Shown here: in pieces, positions 34,762 through 42,713 of the stretch
Numbering within the stretch: position 1 is the stretch's first letter
Layout: each line of letters opens with the position of its first letter
Assembly (NCBI GenBank): GCA_050950025.1
Contig: JBMNGW010000004.1
Location: forward strand, 62,001-126,000
Direction of reading: 5' to 3'
Length of the DNA stretch: 64,000 bases
Source: JBMNGW01 sp050950025
GTDB taxonomy: Bacteria; Spirochaetota; Spirochaetia; Sphaerochaetales; Sphaerochaetaceae
Program-made: the position numbers and the translations under genes
The notes under the pieces: model-generated
What the model was told of the DNA's origin: nothing
Database searches by the model: none
What the model saw: only the letters and a program-made list of their open reading frames with translations

Positions 34762-36074
34762 CAATCCTCCTTCCCTTTTTCCAACCGTACTTTTACCGCA
34801 GCGGCATGAGCATCAAGGCGCTCTTTTTGAGCCATCAGCATCACTGAGGGGCCCAATGAATGCAGGGCCTGTCGTGTTGCCGATTGAAACGTAATTTTCT
34901 TATAAAAGCTGTCTACTGAAACTCCGCCAACTGAGCGAGCCCACCCATCGGTAGGCAGTGTATGATTAGTCCCCGAAGCATAATCGCCTAATGCCTCACA
35001 GGCATACGGGCCAACAAACACACTTCCGGCATGGGTAATAAGAGAAACTAACTCCTCGTTGAAAGCCGTTTGTAATAACAGATGCTCCGGAGCATACGCA
35101 TTAATAAGATGTGCAGCCTCAGAGACTGAAGAGGTAGTGAGAACCCAGCTTTTTTGCAAGCTTTTTGCAGCTATCTCTTTTCTGCTTAGAGCACCAAGTT
35201 GGATAGTCAATTCATTTTCCAAAGCAGCGATAATGGACATAGCCTCCTGATTATCAGAGCAGTAGATTAACGCCACCACTTGAGAATCGCTGCCATGTTC
35301 TGCTTGGCTTAATAAATCGGCAGCCGCATACTGCAGGTTGCTCTTTTTGTCGATAACCACCATCACTTCAGAAGGACCGGCGGGCATATCGATGGAACAA
35401 GTAGATGAGACATGCATTTTTGCTTCGGTAACATAGCGATTTCCCGGCCCAAAGATTTTATCCACATTGGCAATACTTTGTGTGCCGTAGGCCAAAGCAG
35501 CAATAGCTTGAGCCCCTCCCATAGCATATATTTCATCTATGCCGCATAAAGAAGCTGCATATAAGGTTGCAGGATGGACGCTACCGTCTTTTTGCGCTGG
35601 GGTAGCTAAGGCAATGCTGGGACAGCCGGCAATTTTAGCCGGCACACCTAGCATCAAGACAGTGGAAAATAAGGGAGCACTGCCTCCTGGAATGTAAAGG
35701 CCCACTCTTTGGAGGGGAACACTTTTACGCCAACACCACAGCCCCTTTTCTGTTTCAACTTTTTCGTCTTTGGGAATCTGGGCTTTATGAAAAGTCTCAA
35801 TATTTCTTTTTGCCCGCTTGATGGCCTCTTTTAAAGCAGGCTCAACGGCCTCAGAGGCATCAGCAATCGCCTTTTTCGGCACGACAACTGAGGACAAGGA
35901 GGGAGAATCATATAGCCTACAGAGGTGCAAAAGCGCCTCATCTTGCCCCTGCTGGACCTGCTTAATCAAAGAGATTACTTGTTTGCTCACGTTGGTATGC
36001 TGTTTTGCATTTCGGCGCACAATTGCATGGATTTGTTCAATTGTTGGCTTAAACAGCTGCTGCAAGTATCCCAC
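34761..36074 (-). CDS. hisD: Histidinol dehydrogenase
   Basis: A 437-residue enzyme that oxidises histidinol to histidine in two NAD-dependent steps. It shows GLYIPGGSAPLFSTVLM, KIFGPGNRYVTEAK, DMPAGPSEVMV and the zinc/catalytic region AEHGSDSQV, then ATYAPEHL-like NAYAPEHLLLQ and GDYASGTNHTLPT. GTG 36074 is chosen as start because AAGGAG lies 6 bases upstream; a TTG at 36104 would run back into hisG. Confidence 0.95.
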   Translation of the reverse strand: MGYLQQLFKPTIEQIHAIVRRNAKQHTNVSKQVISLIKQVQQGQDEALLHLCRLYDSPSLSSVVVPKKAIADASEAVEPALKEAIKRAKRNIETFHKAQIPKDEKVETEKGLWCWRKSVPLQRVGLYIPGGSAPLFSTVLMLGVPAKIAGCPSIALATPAQKDGSVHPATLYAASLCGIDEIYAMGGAQAIAALAYGTQSIANVDKIFGPGNRYVTEAKMHVSSTCSIDMPAGPSEVMVVIDKKSNLQYAAADLLSQAEHGSDSQVVALIYCSDNQEAMSIIAALENELTIQLGALSRKEIAAKSLQKSWVLTTSSVSEAAHLINAYAPEHLLLQTAFNEELVSLITHAGSVFVGPYACEALGDYASGTNHTLPTDGWARSVGGVSVDSFYKKITFQSATRQALHSLGPSVMLMAQKERLDAHAAAVKVRLEKGKED

Positions 36075-36084
36075 AAAAGACTCC

Positions 36085-36945
36085 TTAATTGGCCATTTTC
36101 TCAATTGCCGTCACTAAAATACCTTGGGCACCAAGAGCTTTCAGTTGCTCAAGAACATCCCAAAAGCGCTCCTCTTTCACCACGGTTTGCACAGCACACC
36201 AAGACTCGTCAACTAAGGGAGTCACTGTGGGACTTTTCATCCCTCCTACAATGGCCGAGACTTTATCTAGGTGCTCTTTGGGTAAGTTGAACATAATGTA
36301 TTTGTAATCATCGGCTCTCATTACCGCATCGATACGTAACAATAGCCGTTTTAGAATCTCTTGCTTATGCGGCGGTAAATCAGATCGTCCAATCATCACA
36401 GCTGTTGACCGATAGACAGTCTCAACTTCTTTTAAACCATTGCTGACTAATGTGGCTCCGGTGCTTACCAAATCACAAATAGCATCGGCAACACCGATAG
36501 AGGGGGCAATTTCCACCGAGCCTGACAGCTCATAAATCTCAGCTTGCACCCCAGCTTGTTCCAATTTTTGTTTAAGAATGCCCGGATAACTGGTAGCAAT
36601 CCGCTTTCCACTTAGTGAATGAAGACCTTGGTAGTCCATTGCATTGGGGACGGCAATAGAGAGCCGGCATTTGGAGAATCCCAAATCTCGTAAAAGTTCC
36701 AACTCATGGCCCTGTTCATCGTATTCATTGCGCCCTACAATGCCGATATCGGCAACTTTGTCATGGACATAGCGCGGAATATCATCATCACGCAGATATA
36801 AAAACTCCAGCGGAAAATTTTCTGCTTGTTCTTTTAACAGGCGTGCATCAGAGCCGAAGCGAATACCGCAATCGCGGATAATCTTCAGCGACTTCTCACT
36901 TAACCGTCCACTTTTTTGGACTGCAATTCGTAAAAAATCGTTCAC
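36085..36945 (-). CDS. hisG: ATP phosphoribosyltransferase, long form
   Basis: A 286-residue HisG, the first and feedback-controlled step of histidine synthesis. It has LRIAVQKSGRLSEKS at the start, DIGIVGRNEYDEQG, the PRPP loop region DAICDLVSTGATLVSNGL, and a C-terminal ACT-like domain (from about residue 210, with KYIMFNLPKEHLDKVSAIV and VKEERFWDVLEQL). The C-terminal domain marks the hexameric long form, which needs no HisZ and binds histidine. It starts at GTG 36945 after GGGGAGG. An attenuator lies between its start and the promoter. Confidence 0.95.
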   Translation of the reverse strand: MNDFLRIAVQKSGRLSEKSLKIIRDCGIRFGSDARLLKEQAENFPLEFLYLRDDDIPRYVHDKVADIGIVGRNEYDEQGHELELLRDLGFSKCRLSIAVPNAMDYQGLHSLSGKRIATSYPGILKQKLEQAGVQAEIYELSGSVEIAPSIGVADAICDLVSTGATLVSNGLKEVETVYRSTAVMIGRSDLPPHKQEILKRLLLRIDAVMRADDYKYIMFNLPKEHLDKVSAIVGGMKSPTVTPLVDESWCAVQTVVKEERFWDVLEQLKALGAQGILVTAIEKMAN

Positions 36946-36964
36946 GTTGTCCTCCCCAAATACA

Positions 36965-36989
36965 CAAAAAGCTCCGCATATGCGGAGCC
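36965..36989 (-). terminator. Attenuator terminator of the his operon
   Basis: On the minus strand GCTCCGC-ATAT-GCGGAGC (36971-36988) followed by TTTTT (36966-36970). It is a perfect, GC-rich hairpin with a U-run lying between the leader peptide and hisG, as expected for transcription attenuation. Confidence 0.9.
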
Positions 36990-37018
36990 GTTGGTTTTAT
37001 TAGCACACACGCATTGCA

Positions 37019-37072
37019 TCAAAGCCAAAGCAGAGGATGGTGATGATGGTGCAGTGCATGTATCGTTATCAT
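37019..37072 (-). CDS. hisL: his operon leader peptide
   Basis: ATG 37072 opens a 17-codon frame MITIHALHHHHHPLLWL ending in TGA at 37019. Six of 17 residues are His, five of them consecutive. It lies 31 bases before the terminator hairpin and 74 bases before the hisG start. When charged tRNA-His is scarce the ribosome should stall in the His run and prevent the terminator from forming. SD is weak (GAAG close to the ATG) and the predicted transcription start is only a few bases upstream, so it may be translated from a near-leaderless mRNA. Confidence 0.92.
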   Translation of the reverse strand: MITIHALHHHHHPLLWL

Positions 37073-37081
37073 GGTCTTCAG

Positions 37082-37108
37082 ATTATCTATACTCGCCTAA
37101 ACTGTCAA
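37082..37108 (-). promoter_or_regulatory. Promoter of the his operon
   Basis: Minus-strand TTGACA (37103-37108), 15-base spacer, GATAAT (37082-37087). The -35 is perfect and the spacer short. The predicted start is only 2-4 bases before the leader peptide ATG. Confidence 0.7.
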
Positions 37109-37118
37109 TAGGAGGATA

Positions 37119-37694
37119 TTAATCAAGCAATTCAACCTCAGCTTCAATAACACCCCTTCTTTTACGTACCCATATCACTGCAGTCAGTCCCACCGCTACG
37201 CCAACGGCAATTATTACTACGCCAATGATCGTAATTAGGATATCGGCAATCCCTTTGGGAAACAGAAACAAAATACATGCCAAAGCCAGTGAAACAGCTC
37301 CTTCCCAGATAAAAAATGAAGCTCCAAAGCCCAACCGTTTGAGAGCAATGGCATCACTAAAGGCCGAAAAAGAGGCAATAATCATCTGAACAGCTAACAC
37401 ATAAATGAAAAAAGTCCACACTGTTTCTGCTGTCGCCAGAGGCATAACCACAGCCAAAACACCAACAATGATTCCCAATACCCCTTTAATTAGGGTGACA
37501 CTAGCGTTAAAACGACCAAATGAATAACGACTCATAATCACCAGCGAACGAATCCCTGCTAAAACTGCGGCGGCACCTAAAGCGATAATAATAATCTGCT
37601 TAAAAAGGTCTGCCCGAATCAGCAGAGCAACTCCCCCTGCCACGATAATAAGTCCGATAAGCAGCAGAACAATCCAATGCTTGCCTGTTTTCAT
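37119..37694 (-). CDS. HdeD-family (DUF308) membrane protein
   Basis: A 191-residue membrane protein with six hydrophobic helices and paired glycine-rich repeats (LGAAAVLAGIRSLVIM, then IIGVVIIAVGVAVGL), the DUF308/HdeD layout. SD GGGAGG is 5 bases before ATG 37694. HdeD is linked to acid resistance in E. coli, but most members have no known role. It ends just upstream of the his promoter and is transcribed toward the his operon. Confidence 0.8.
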   Translation of the reverse strand: MKTGKHWIVLLLIGLIIVAGGVALLIRADLFKQIIIIALGAAAVLAGIRSLVIMSRYSFGRFNASVTLIKGVLGIIVGVLAVVMPLATAETVWTFFIYVLAVQMIIASFSAFSDAIALKRLGFGASFFIWEGAVSLALACILFLFPKGIADILITIIGVVIIAVGVAVGLTAVIWVRKRRGVIEAEVELLD

Positions 37695-37778
37695 GAAGCC
37701 TCCCTTACCGTTGCAACTGAGCTACAAGGTCGCTATAGTGCAGTATTACCTGTTTCGCACGCTGTGTAAAGGAATTGT

Positions 37779-38498
37779 ATGTACGACCATCTCTTGTTGG
37801 ATGCAGACGGAACTCTCTTTGATTTTCTTGCTGCAGAAAGATGGGCAATCGGGCGCCTTTTAGAGCTTTTAGGCAAAGAGCCTTTGGCAGAAACGATGGC
37901 CCTTTACAGTCATTTGAATCACCAAACATGGTTGGCTTTCGAAAAAGGAGAGCTGAGCATGGAACAACTGAAAACCGAGCGCTTCAGACGCTTTTTTGAT
38001 CACATTAATATGAATGTCGATCCTTCTAAAGCCAGCAACCTCTACTCCCAATTTTTAGGGCAAACCCACCACCTGTACCCCGATGCACTGGATGCTTTGA
38101 AGCAGATACAGAGCATGGGAATCCCTATGAGCATGATTACTAACGGTATCACTGTCGTGCAAAAAGGGAGAATAGAAGCTAGCAAAATCGGCCCCTTTTT
38201 CACCCATATTATCATCAGCGAAGAAATTGGCGTTCAAAAACCAGATCCTCGCTATTTTGAAAAAACACTCAGCATTATTAAAGAGGCAAATGACCCTTGT
38301 AGTGCCTGTTTGGTAATAGGAGACAGCCTAAGTAGCGATATCAAAGGGGGCATAGACTCGAATCTTGATACATGTTGGGTCAACCGCAACCAAGAAACAC
38401 TGCCTGCCGATTTACGTCCCACCTACGAAATATCAGACCTATCTCAGCTTCCGCCTCTTATTGCTCAACTATGTCTACAAGCTCCACATCAAAAATAA
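37779..38498 (+). CDS. yjjG: YjjG-type HAD nucleotidase
   Basis: A 239-residue HAD hydrolase: LLLDADGTLFDF nucleophile motif, MITNGITVVQKGRI motif II, GVQKPDPRYFE motif III lysine, and VIGDSLSSDIKGGIDS motif IV. The layout and the TNG...Q...R pattern match YjjG, a pyrimidine nucleotidase that removes non-canonical nucleotides (5-halo or deoxy-UMP/TMP). ATG 37779 follows AAAGGA. The 3' end overlaps the convergent FKBP gene by 41 bases. Confidence 0.82.
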   Translation: MYDHLLLDADGTLFDFLAAERWAIGRLLELLGKEPLAETMALYSHLNHQTWLAFEKGELSMEQLKTERFRRFFDHINMNVDPSKASNLYSQFLGQTHHLYPDALDALKQIQSMGIPMSMITNGITVVQKGRIEASKIGPFFTHIIISEEIGVQKPDPRYFEKTLSIIKEANDPCSACLVIGDSLSSDIKGGIDSNLDTCWVNRNQETLPADLRPTYEISDLSQLPPLIAQLCLQAPHQK

Positions 38499-39267
38499 GA
38501 AGCGTATTGGGTTCAATCCGAGAAGATCCAACTTCACCATACCCTAAGTTTGGATGGACGAAAAAGCGGAATTCGGAGCCTTTGTTCATCAACATTAACC
38601 CCTCTCTAAAACCTGCTATCATAGAACCAAGATGCAGAGGACTGGGAATGCCTCTTACAGAAGCATCACCCTCTCTGCCATCCAAATACGTAAGGCGGTA
38701 ATTAACTCGCACCGTATCGGTGGCCAAGGGTTTACTCCCCTCGCCTTCTTTAAGAATTTCGTACTGCAAACCACTGTCGGTGGTAAATACTCCTTCGCGC
38801 TGCCCATTCACAGCCAAAAAGCTCTCAGCATCTTCCAAGTTCTTGGCAGCCAACTCTTCTAAACGGCGCGAAGCATCTTGAATCAGTTTGTCCTGGTACT
38901 CATAGAGAATACTGTTCATGGCACTGGAAGGAATCAAAGAAGTGCCACCAAGGCCCGAATCAAGGGCCCCACGGGCAAAATAGAGCGCTTCAATGCCTTG
39001 CACATCTTTCATGACAGTGGACATTAATAGATATCCATAGGTATAGCTGAACCGCTCTTCCAGTGTTACAGGATACGGCAGCTGTTCAATCACAGATTCA
39101 GTTTTTTGTGGGGGAAGCGGTTGTGGCGGTTCAACCACACCGTTACTTTGTCCAAAAGCATGCTCGCCTTGGCTTATACGTTCTTTTTCAGGGGGGTTGC
39201 TGCATCCTAAAACGGCCAACAGTGAAGCTGCAGTTACAAGCAGCGCAATACGGACAAGAAGTTTCAT
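38458..39267 (-). CDS. FKBP-type peptidyl-prolyl isomerase lipoprotein
   Basis: A 269-residue protein. ATG 39267 starts a lipoprotein signal (MKLLVRIALLVTAASLLAVLGC, lipobox LAVLGC). A helical dimerisation region like FkpA/Mip follows (EERFSYTYGYLLMSTVMKDV...), then an FKBP domain with GLQYEILKEGEGSKP, VRVNYRLTYLDGREGD and PNLGYGEVGSSRIEPNTLLIFDVELVDI. Several aromatic active-site residues are kept. It likely helps protein folding in the periplasm, anchored to a membrane. An earlier in-frame start would add 14 residues before the signal and is not used. Confidence 0.9.
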   Translation of the reverse strand: MKLLVRIALLVTAASLLAVLGCSNPPEKERISQGEHAFGQSNGVVEPPQPLPPQKTESVIEQLPYPVTLEERFSYTYGYLLMSTVMKDVQGIEALYFARGALDSGLGGTSLIPSSAMNSILYEYQDKLIQDASRRLEELAAKNLEDAESFLAVNGQREGVFTTDSGLQYEILKEGEGSKPLATDTVRVNYRLTYLDGREGDASVRGIPSPLHLGSMIAGFREGLMLMNKGSEFRFFVHPNLGYGEVGSSRIEPNTLLIFDVELVDIVEQ

Positions 39268-39331
39268 CAAGCTACACCTTTCTCCCACCCCCTGTAAGGG
39301 TAAACGCAATTAAGGCAATAGTCAAAATAAA

Positions 39332-39853
39332 TCACCGAAATACAGAGTTTCCGTGAGCATCGATGCCTACAATCACAGGAAAATCCTTTACTTTCATCCT
39401 TAAAAGGGCTTCGGGACCCAAATCATGGTAAGCAACTGGCTCTACCGAAACAACGGTTGTGGCATACAGTGCCCCGCATCCCCCAAACGCTAATAAATAG
39501 AGCCCTTGATGCTTTGTTAAAGCTGCTTCCACTTCAACACTGCGCGGCCCTTTACCGATGGTAATTACAAGACCGGCGGCCAATAAAGCAGGGGTAAAGC
39601 GGTCCATACGAGCTGAGGTTGTCGGTCCGCTTGAACCGATGGGCAAATTCTCTCCCTTTTGTGCCGGTCCCATATAATAGATAGCTTGCCCACGAAGATC
39701 GATTGGTAGCGGCTGATGATTGTCCAAGGCTTCAGAGAGCCTTTTGTGAACTTGATCGCGGCCAACGAGCAGTTCGCCTTCCAAAAGAAGTTGATCAAAA
39801 GCATGCAAAGAGAGAAGAGTGGTTCTGTCGATAGGCAGCTTTACGTTAATCAT
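39332..39853 (-). CDS. Class I fumarate hydratase, beta subunit
   Basis: 173 residues matching the C-terminal part of class I (Fe-S) fumarase: YYMGPAQKGENLPIGSSGPTTSARMD, ITIGKGPRS, then LLAFGGCGALYATTVVSVEPVAYHDLGPEA. ATG 39853 (SD GGGGAGG) overlaps the alpha subunit stop by 8 bases. Together they interconvert fumarate and malate in a reductive or partial TCA path of an anaerobe. L-tartrate dehydratase is a close relative and cannot be excluded. Confidence 0.9.
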   Translation of the reverse strand: MINVKLPIDRTTLLSLHAFDQLLLEGELLVGRDQVHKRLSEALDNHQPLPIDLRGQAIYYMGPAQKGENLPIGSSGPTTSARMDRFTPALLAAGLVITIGKGPRSVEVEAALTKHQGLYLLAFGGCGALYATTVVSVEPVAYHDLGPEALLRMKVKDFPVIVGIDAHGNSVFR

Positions 39854-40742
39854 CCGATCCTCCCCACCAGACAGTCGCCTTGCGCTCGGCCCAGCAACTG
39901 ATAGAAATACCCACCGGCAAGCCGGCGATGTGAGTCGGCTCGTGCTCAACTGCCACTGCCAAAGCTGTCAGCGGTCCGCCAAACCCTCCGGGACCTATTT
40001 CAGTTTGCTGAATCTTCTGTTCAATCAGTTGTTCCAAGTGTGCATAGCGCTCTACGGGATGAGGCGTCCCGGTGGGGCGCAATAAAGCTCTTTTTGAAAG
40101 CTCTAGAGCTCTTTCTGCAGTTCCCCCAAGGCCCACCCCCACTACGATGGGAGGACACGGTTTGCCCCCGGCCCGTTTAACGGCTTCAAGTACCGCCTCA
40201 GAGACCTCTTTTTCACCGCTGGTAGGATTGAGCATCACTAAAGAGCTGCAGTTTTCACTGCCAAAGCCTTTGAGCAACATATGGATGCTCACCCCCGGTT
40301 TGTCGCTCGTTGACCAGTGGATTACAGCAGGCAAATTAGTTTCTCTATTTTTCCTGGTAAAAACCGGATCTTCGATTACAGAGTGGCGAAACAATCCCTC
40401 TTGCTGAGCTTGGACAATCCCTTTTTCAAGGGCACCTTGTAAGGCTGCCATGGAAAAAGGAACATCGGGACCAACATCGATAAAAGCGACCACCATTCCA
40501 GTATCTTGGCACATCGGTAACGAGTGGGTTTTAGCAATCTCTAGGTTTTTGAGAATCATGCGCATCGTCATTAGAGATGCCTCATAGTGCTTTCTTTTTG
40601 GCTCATCTGCTCCCATAGATTTTAGGGCCTCTTCAGTAGACTCTTTGAAAAACTCAAGGCGCTTTAGCAGCGGCTCTTCAACTCTTTGGGATGCTTCAAT
40701 AAGGGCTTCTTTAATGTTATGTTGCAGTTGTGCAATACTCAT
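39846..40742 (-). CDS. Class I fumarate hydratase, alpha subunit
   Basis: 298 residues that carry the [4Fe-4S] cluster: cysteines in LPMCQDTGMVVAFIDVG, GSENCSSLVMLNP and GKPCPPIVVGVGLGG. This is the N-terminal half of class I fumarase as a separate subunit, the two-gene arrangement found in many anaerobes and archaea. It overlaps the beta-subunit gene (8 bases) and the upstream vanZ-like gene (4 bases). Oxygen-sensitive by family. Confidence 0.92.
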   Translation of the reverse strand: MSIAQLQHNIKEALIEASQRVEEPLLKRLEFFKESTEEALKSMGADEPKRKHYEASLMTMRMILKNLEIAKTHSLPMCQDTGMVVAFIDVGPDVPFSMAALQGALEKGIVQAQQEGLFRHSVIEDPVFTRKNRETNLPAVIHWSTSDKPGVSIHMLLKGFGSENCSSLVMLNPTSGEKEVSEAVLEAVKRAGGKPCPPIVVGVGLGGTAERALELSKRALLRPTGTPHPVERYAHLEQLIEQKIQQTEIGPGGFGGPLTALAVAVEHEPTHIAGLPVGISISCWAERKATVWWGGSDD

Positions 40743-41155
40743 TCCCTACTCCGTTTTTGGTCGAAACGATCGGCCCATCTAAGACTAATAACACCAAAAG
40801 CAGCACCACAGGCAGCTCCCAGAGCATCGCAAATGAAATCAAGAACTTCCAGTCCCCGTCCAAAATAGGGTTGGACTATCTCAATGGCTCCTCCAATAAG
40901 CAAAGCAATAAGCCATGCAATAGCCATACGCGGTAGGTATGATTTCATTTTCAAAGAGGCTTCAGAAATGCCGATAGACCACATAAGTAAACACCCTAAG
41001 ATAGCATAGGCGCCAAAGTGAAACATTTTATCGGCGTGTTTAAGATATGAAGATAAAGAGGGAGTGCTCGAGGCATTAGTCAACGAGAAAACAGTGATGA
41101 GAAACACAAACAGGGGCCCACAAATATGCCCCAACCGATGCAGCAATTTCCTCAA
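40739..41155 (-). CDS. VanZ-like membrane protein
   Basis: A 138-residue protein with four predicted helices. DKMFHFGAYAILGCLL and GGAIEIVQPYFGRGLEVLDFICDALGA fit the VanZ family pattern (K-x-x-H-x-x-x-Y, then E-x-x-Q...R...D-x-x-x-D/N). VanZ gives low-level teicoplanin resistance in Enterococcus; general homologues have no settled role. It sits between fmt and fumarase in the long same-strand array. Confidence 0.85.
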   Translation of the reverse strand: MRKLLHRLGHICGPLFVFLITVFSLTNASSTPSLSSYLKHADKMFHFGAYAILGCLLMWSIGISEASLKMKSYLPRMAIAWLIALLIGGAIEIVQPYFGRGLEVLDFICDALGAACGAAFGVISLRWADRFDQKRSRE

Positions 41156-41170
41156 TTCTACTACCTCTTG

Positions 41171-42130
41171 TTATCCTAATAGTGAGCCGATGATAGAGGG
41201 GTTACCGTTGACAAAATCTCTGCTTGCCAGCTCTTTTTTTTGGGCAAGTTGCAGCCTGTTTACATATAACAGCCCATCGTTACAAGCAACAGCCAGCCCT
41301 TTGGTTTTATCAAAGCCGACAACTTGTCCAACTTGGGAACCGGATGGGTTGGCCTCTAGGCCTGCCTGCTCGTCTATTCCCCACACTCCGGTAATAAAAA
41401 GGTCTTTGCCCTCCCATACGGTGCTGGCTTTGGGCCACGGATAATAGGCTCTGATCATGCAATGAATCAAACGGGCGCTTTGATTCCAATCGATAATAGC
41501 ATCAGTTTTCTCAATCATGGTTGTCCAACTGGCTTGCCCTATTTGATCGTGCTCTTGGATTTCTCCGTTACCTAATTTAGTCAGTGTTTCGACAATTAGC
41601 ACCGCAGCTTCATTTGCTACCAAGTGTGATAGGCTTTGGGTTGTTTCATTGCCAACCAAAGGCAGCTGTTTTTGTAAAAGCAAAGAACCGCTGTCAATTT
41701 CTTTGGCTATCCGCTGGATGGTGATACCAGTCTCTTTTTTCCCGTGAAGCAAAGCAAATTGGATAGGAGAGCAGCCGCGGTATAACGGTAGCAATGAGGG
41801 GTGGATATTAACACTGCCTTTATCAAACAGATGCAAGAATTTTGGTCCAAAATAGTGACCGCAGGCAAAAGAGACAAGAAAGTTGGGCATAAGAGCGGCA
41901 ACTGCAATGCGGGCCTCCAGGCCCAAGGAGTCAAACTGTAACACAGGAATACCCAGCTTTAGTGCCTGCTTTTTAACCGGAGGCATTTCCAGCTTGCGCC
42001 CTCTGCCAGAGGGCTTATCGGGATTAGTTAACACCCCACAGACGGTGAAGTGGTTACTCAAAGCAACCAATGCGGGAACGGCAATCTCAGGGTTACCGGC
42101 AAACAAAATACGAAACGGGGACTCCATCAT
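41171..42130 (-). CDS. fmt: Methionyl-tRNA formyltransferase
   Basis: A 319-residue Fmt that formylates initiator Met-tRNA. The N-terminus FRILFAGNPEIAVPAL, the active site region NIHPSLLPLYRGCSPIQFALLHG with catalytic Asn-x-His, GITIQRIAKEIDSG, and the C-terminal OB-like domain are present. It follows def by 2 bases, the usual def-fmt pair. The second ATG (42127) may be the true start; the difference is one residue. Confidence 0.95.
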   Translation of the reverse strand: MMESPFRILFAGNPEIAVPALVALSNHFTVCGVLTNPDKPSGRGRKLEMPPVKKQALKLGIPVLQFDSLGLEARIAVAALMPNFLVSFACGHYFGPKFLHLFDKGSVNIHPSLLPLYRGCSPIQFALLHGKKETGITIQRIAKEIDSGSLLLQKQLPLVGNETTQSLSHLVANEAAVLIVETLTKLGNGEIQEHDQIGQASWTTMIEKTDAIIDWNQSARLIHCMIRAYYPWPKASTVWEGKDLFITGVWGIDEQAGLEANPSGSQVGQVVGFDKTKGLAVACNDGLLYVNRLQLAQKKELASRDFVNGNPSIIGSLLG

Positions 42131-42132
42131 TG

Positions 42133-42639
42133 CTAGGGCCTCGCTTTTTTCCCTTTGTGCTTCCTGTTGTAGGCATTAACCACAGCTTCACGAGTCTGTT
42201 CACTGAGTCTGTCAATGAAAAGCACACCGTTTAGATGATCGTTTTCATGCAGGATAGCACGGGCAAGCAGTCCCTCTGCTTCTAGAACAAAGGCTTTCCC
42301 TTCCAAATCTTGGGCTTGCACTTTAATGCGATGAGGACGGGTAACATCGCTGTATACACCGGGGACACTTAAGCAGCCCTCTTCTCGCACCTCAGTTTCG
42401 ACACTTGTTTCCAGAATCTCCGGATTGACAAAGACATAGCGCTGAGAGTCTTTTCGTGTGTCAATGACAAATAAGCGTTTTGATTCACCAATCTGAGGAG
42501 CAGCCAAACCAATCCCATCGGCCTGCTCCATTGTCTCAAACATGGCGTCAACTAATATGGCAAGCGCATGGTCAAAGAGCGTTACCTTCTCTGCCTTTTT
42601 GCGCAATACATCTTCACCTAACGTATAGATATCCAACAT
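42133..42639 (-). CDS. def: Peptide deformylase
   Basis: A 168-residue metalloenzyme that removes the N-formyl group from new proteins. All three motifs are visible: GIGLAAPQIG, EEGCLSVPGV with the metal Cys, and AILHENDHLNGVLF, the H-E-x-x-H motif in the form HENDH. Paired with fmt. Confidence 0.96.
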   Translation of the reverse strand: MLDIYTLGEDVLRKKAEKVTLFDHALAILVDAMFETMEQADGIGLAAPQIGESKRLFVIDTRKDSQRYVFVNPEILETSVETEVREEGCLSVPGVYSDVTRPHRIKVQAQDLEGKAFVLEAEGLLARAILHENDHLNGVLFIDRLSEQTREAVVNAYNRKHKGKKARP

Positions 42640-42713
42640 GCTCCAATCATACTGTTAAAAAGGAGCAATCGTCAATGTTGCCTCATTAGGTCAAAAAGGT
42701 GTAATGATACGAA

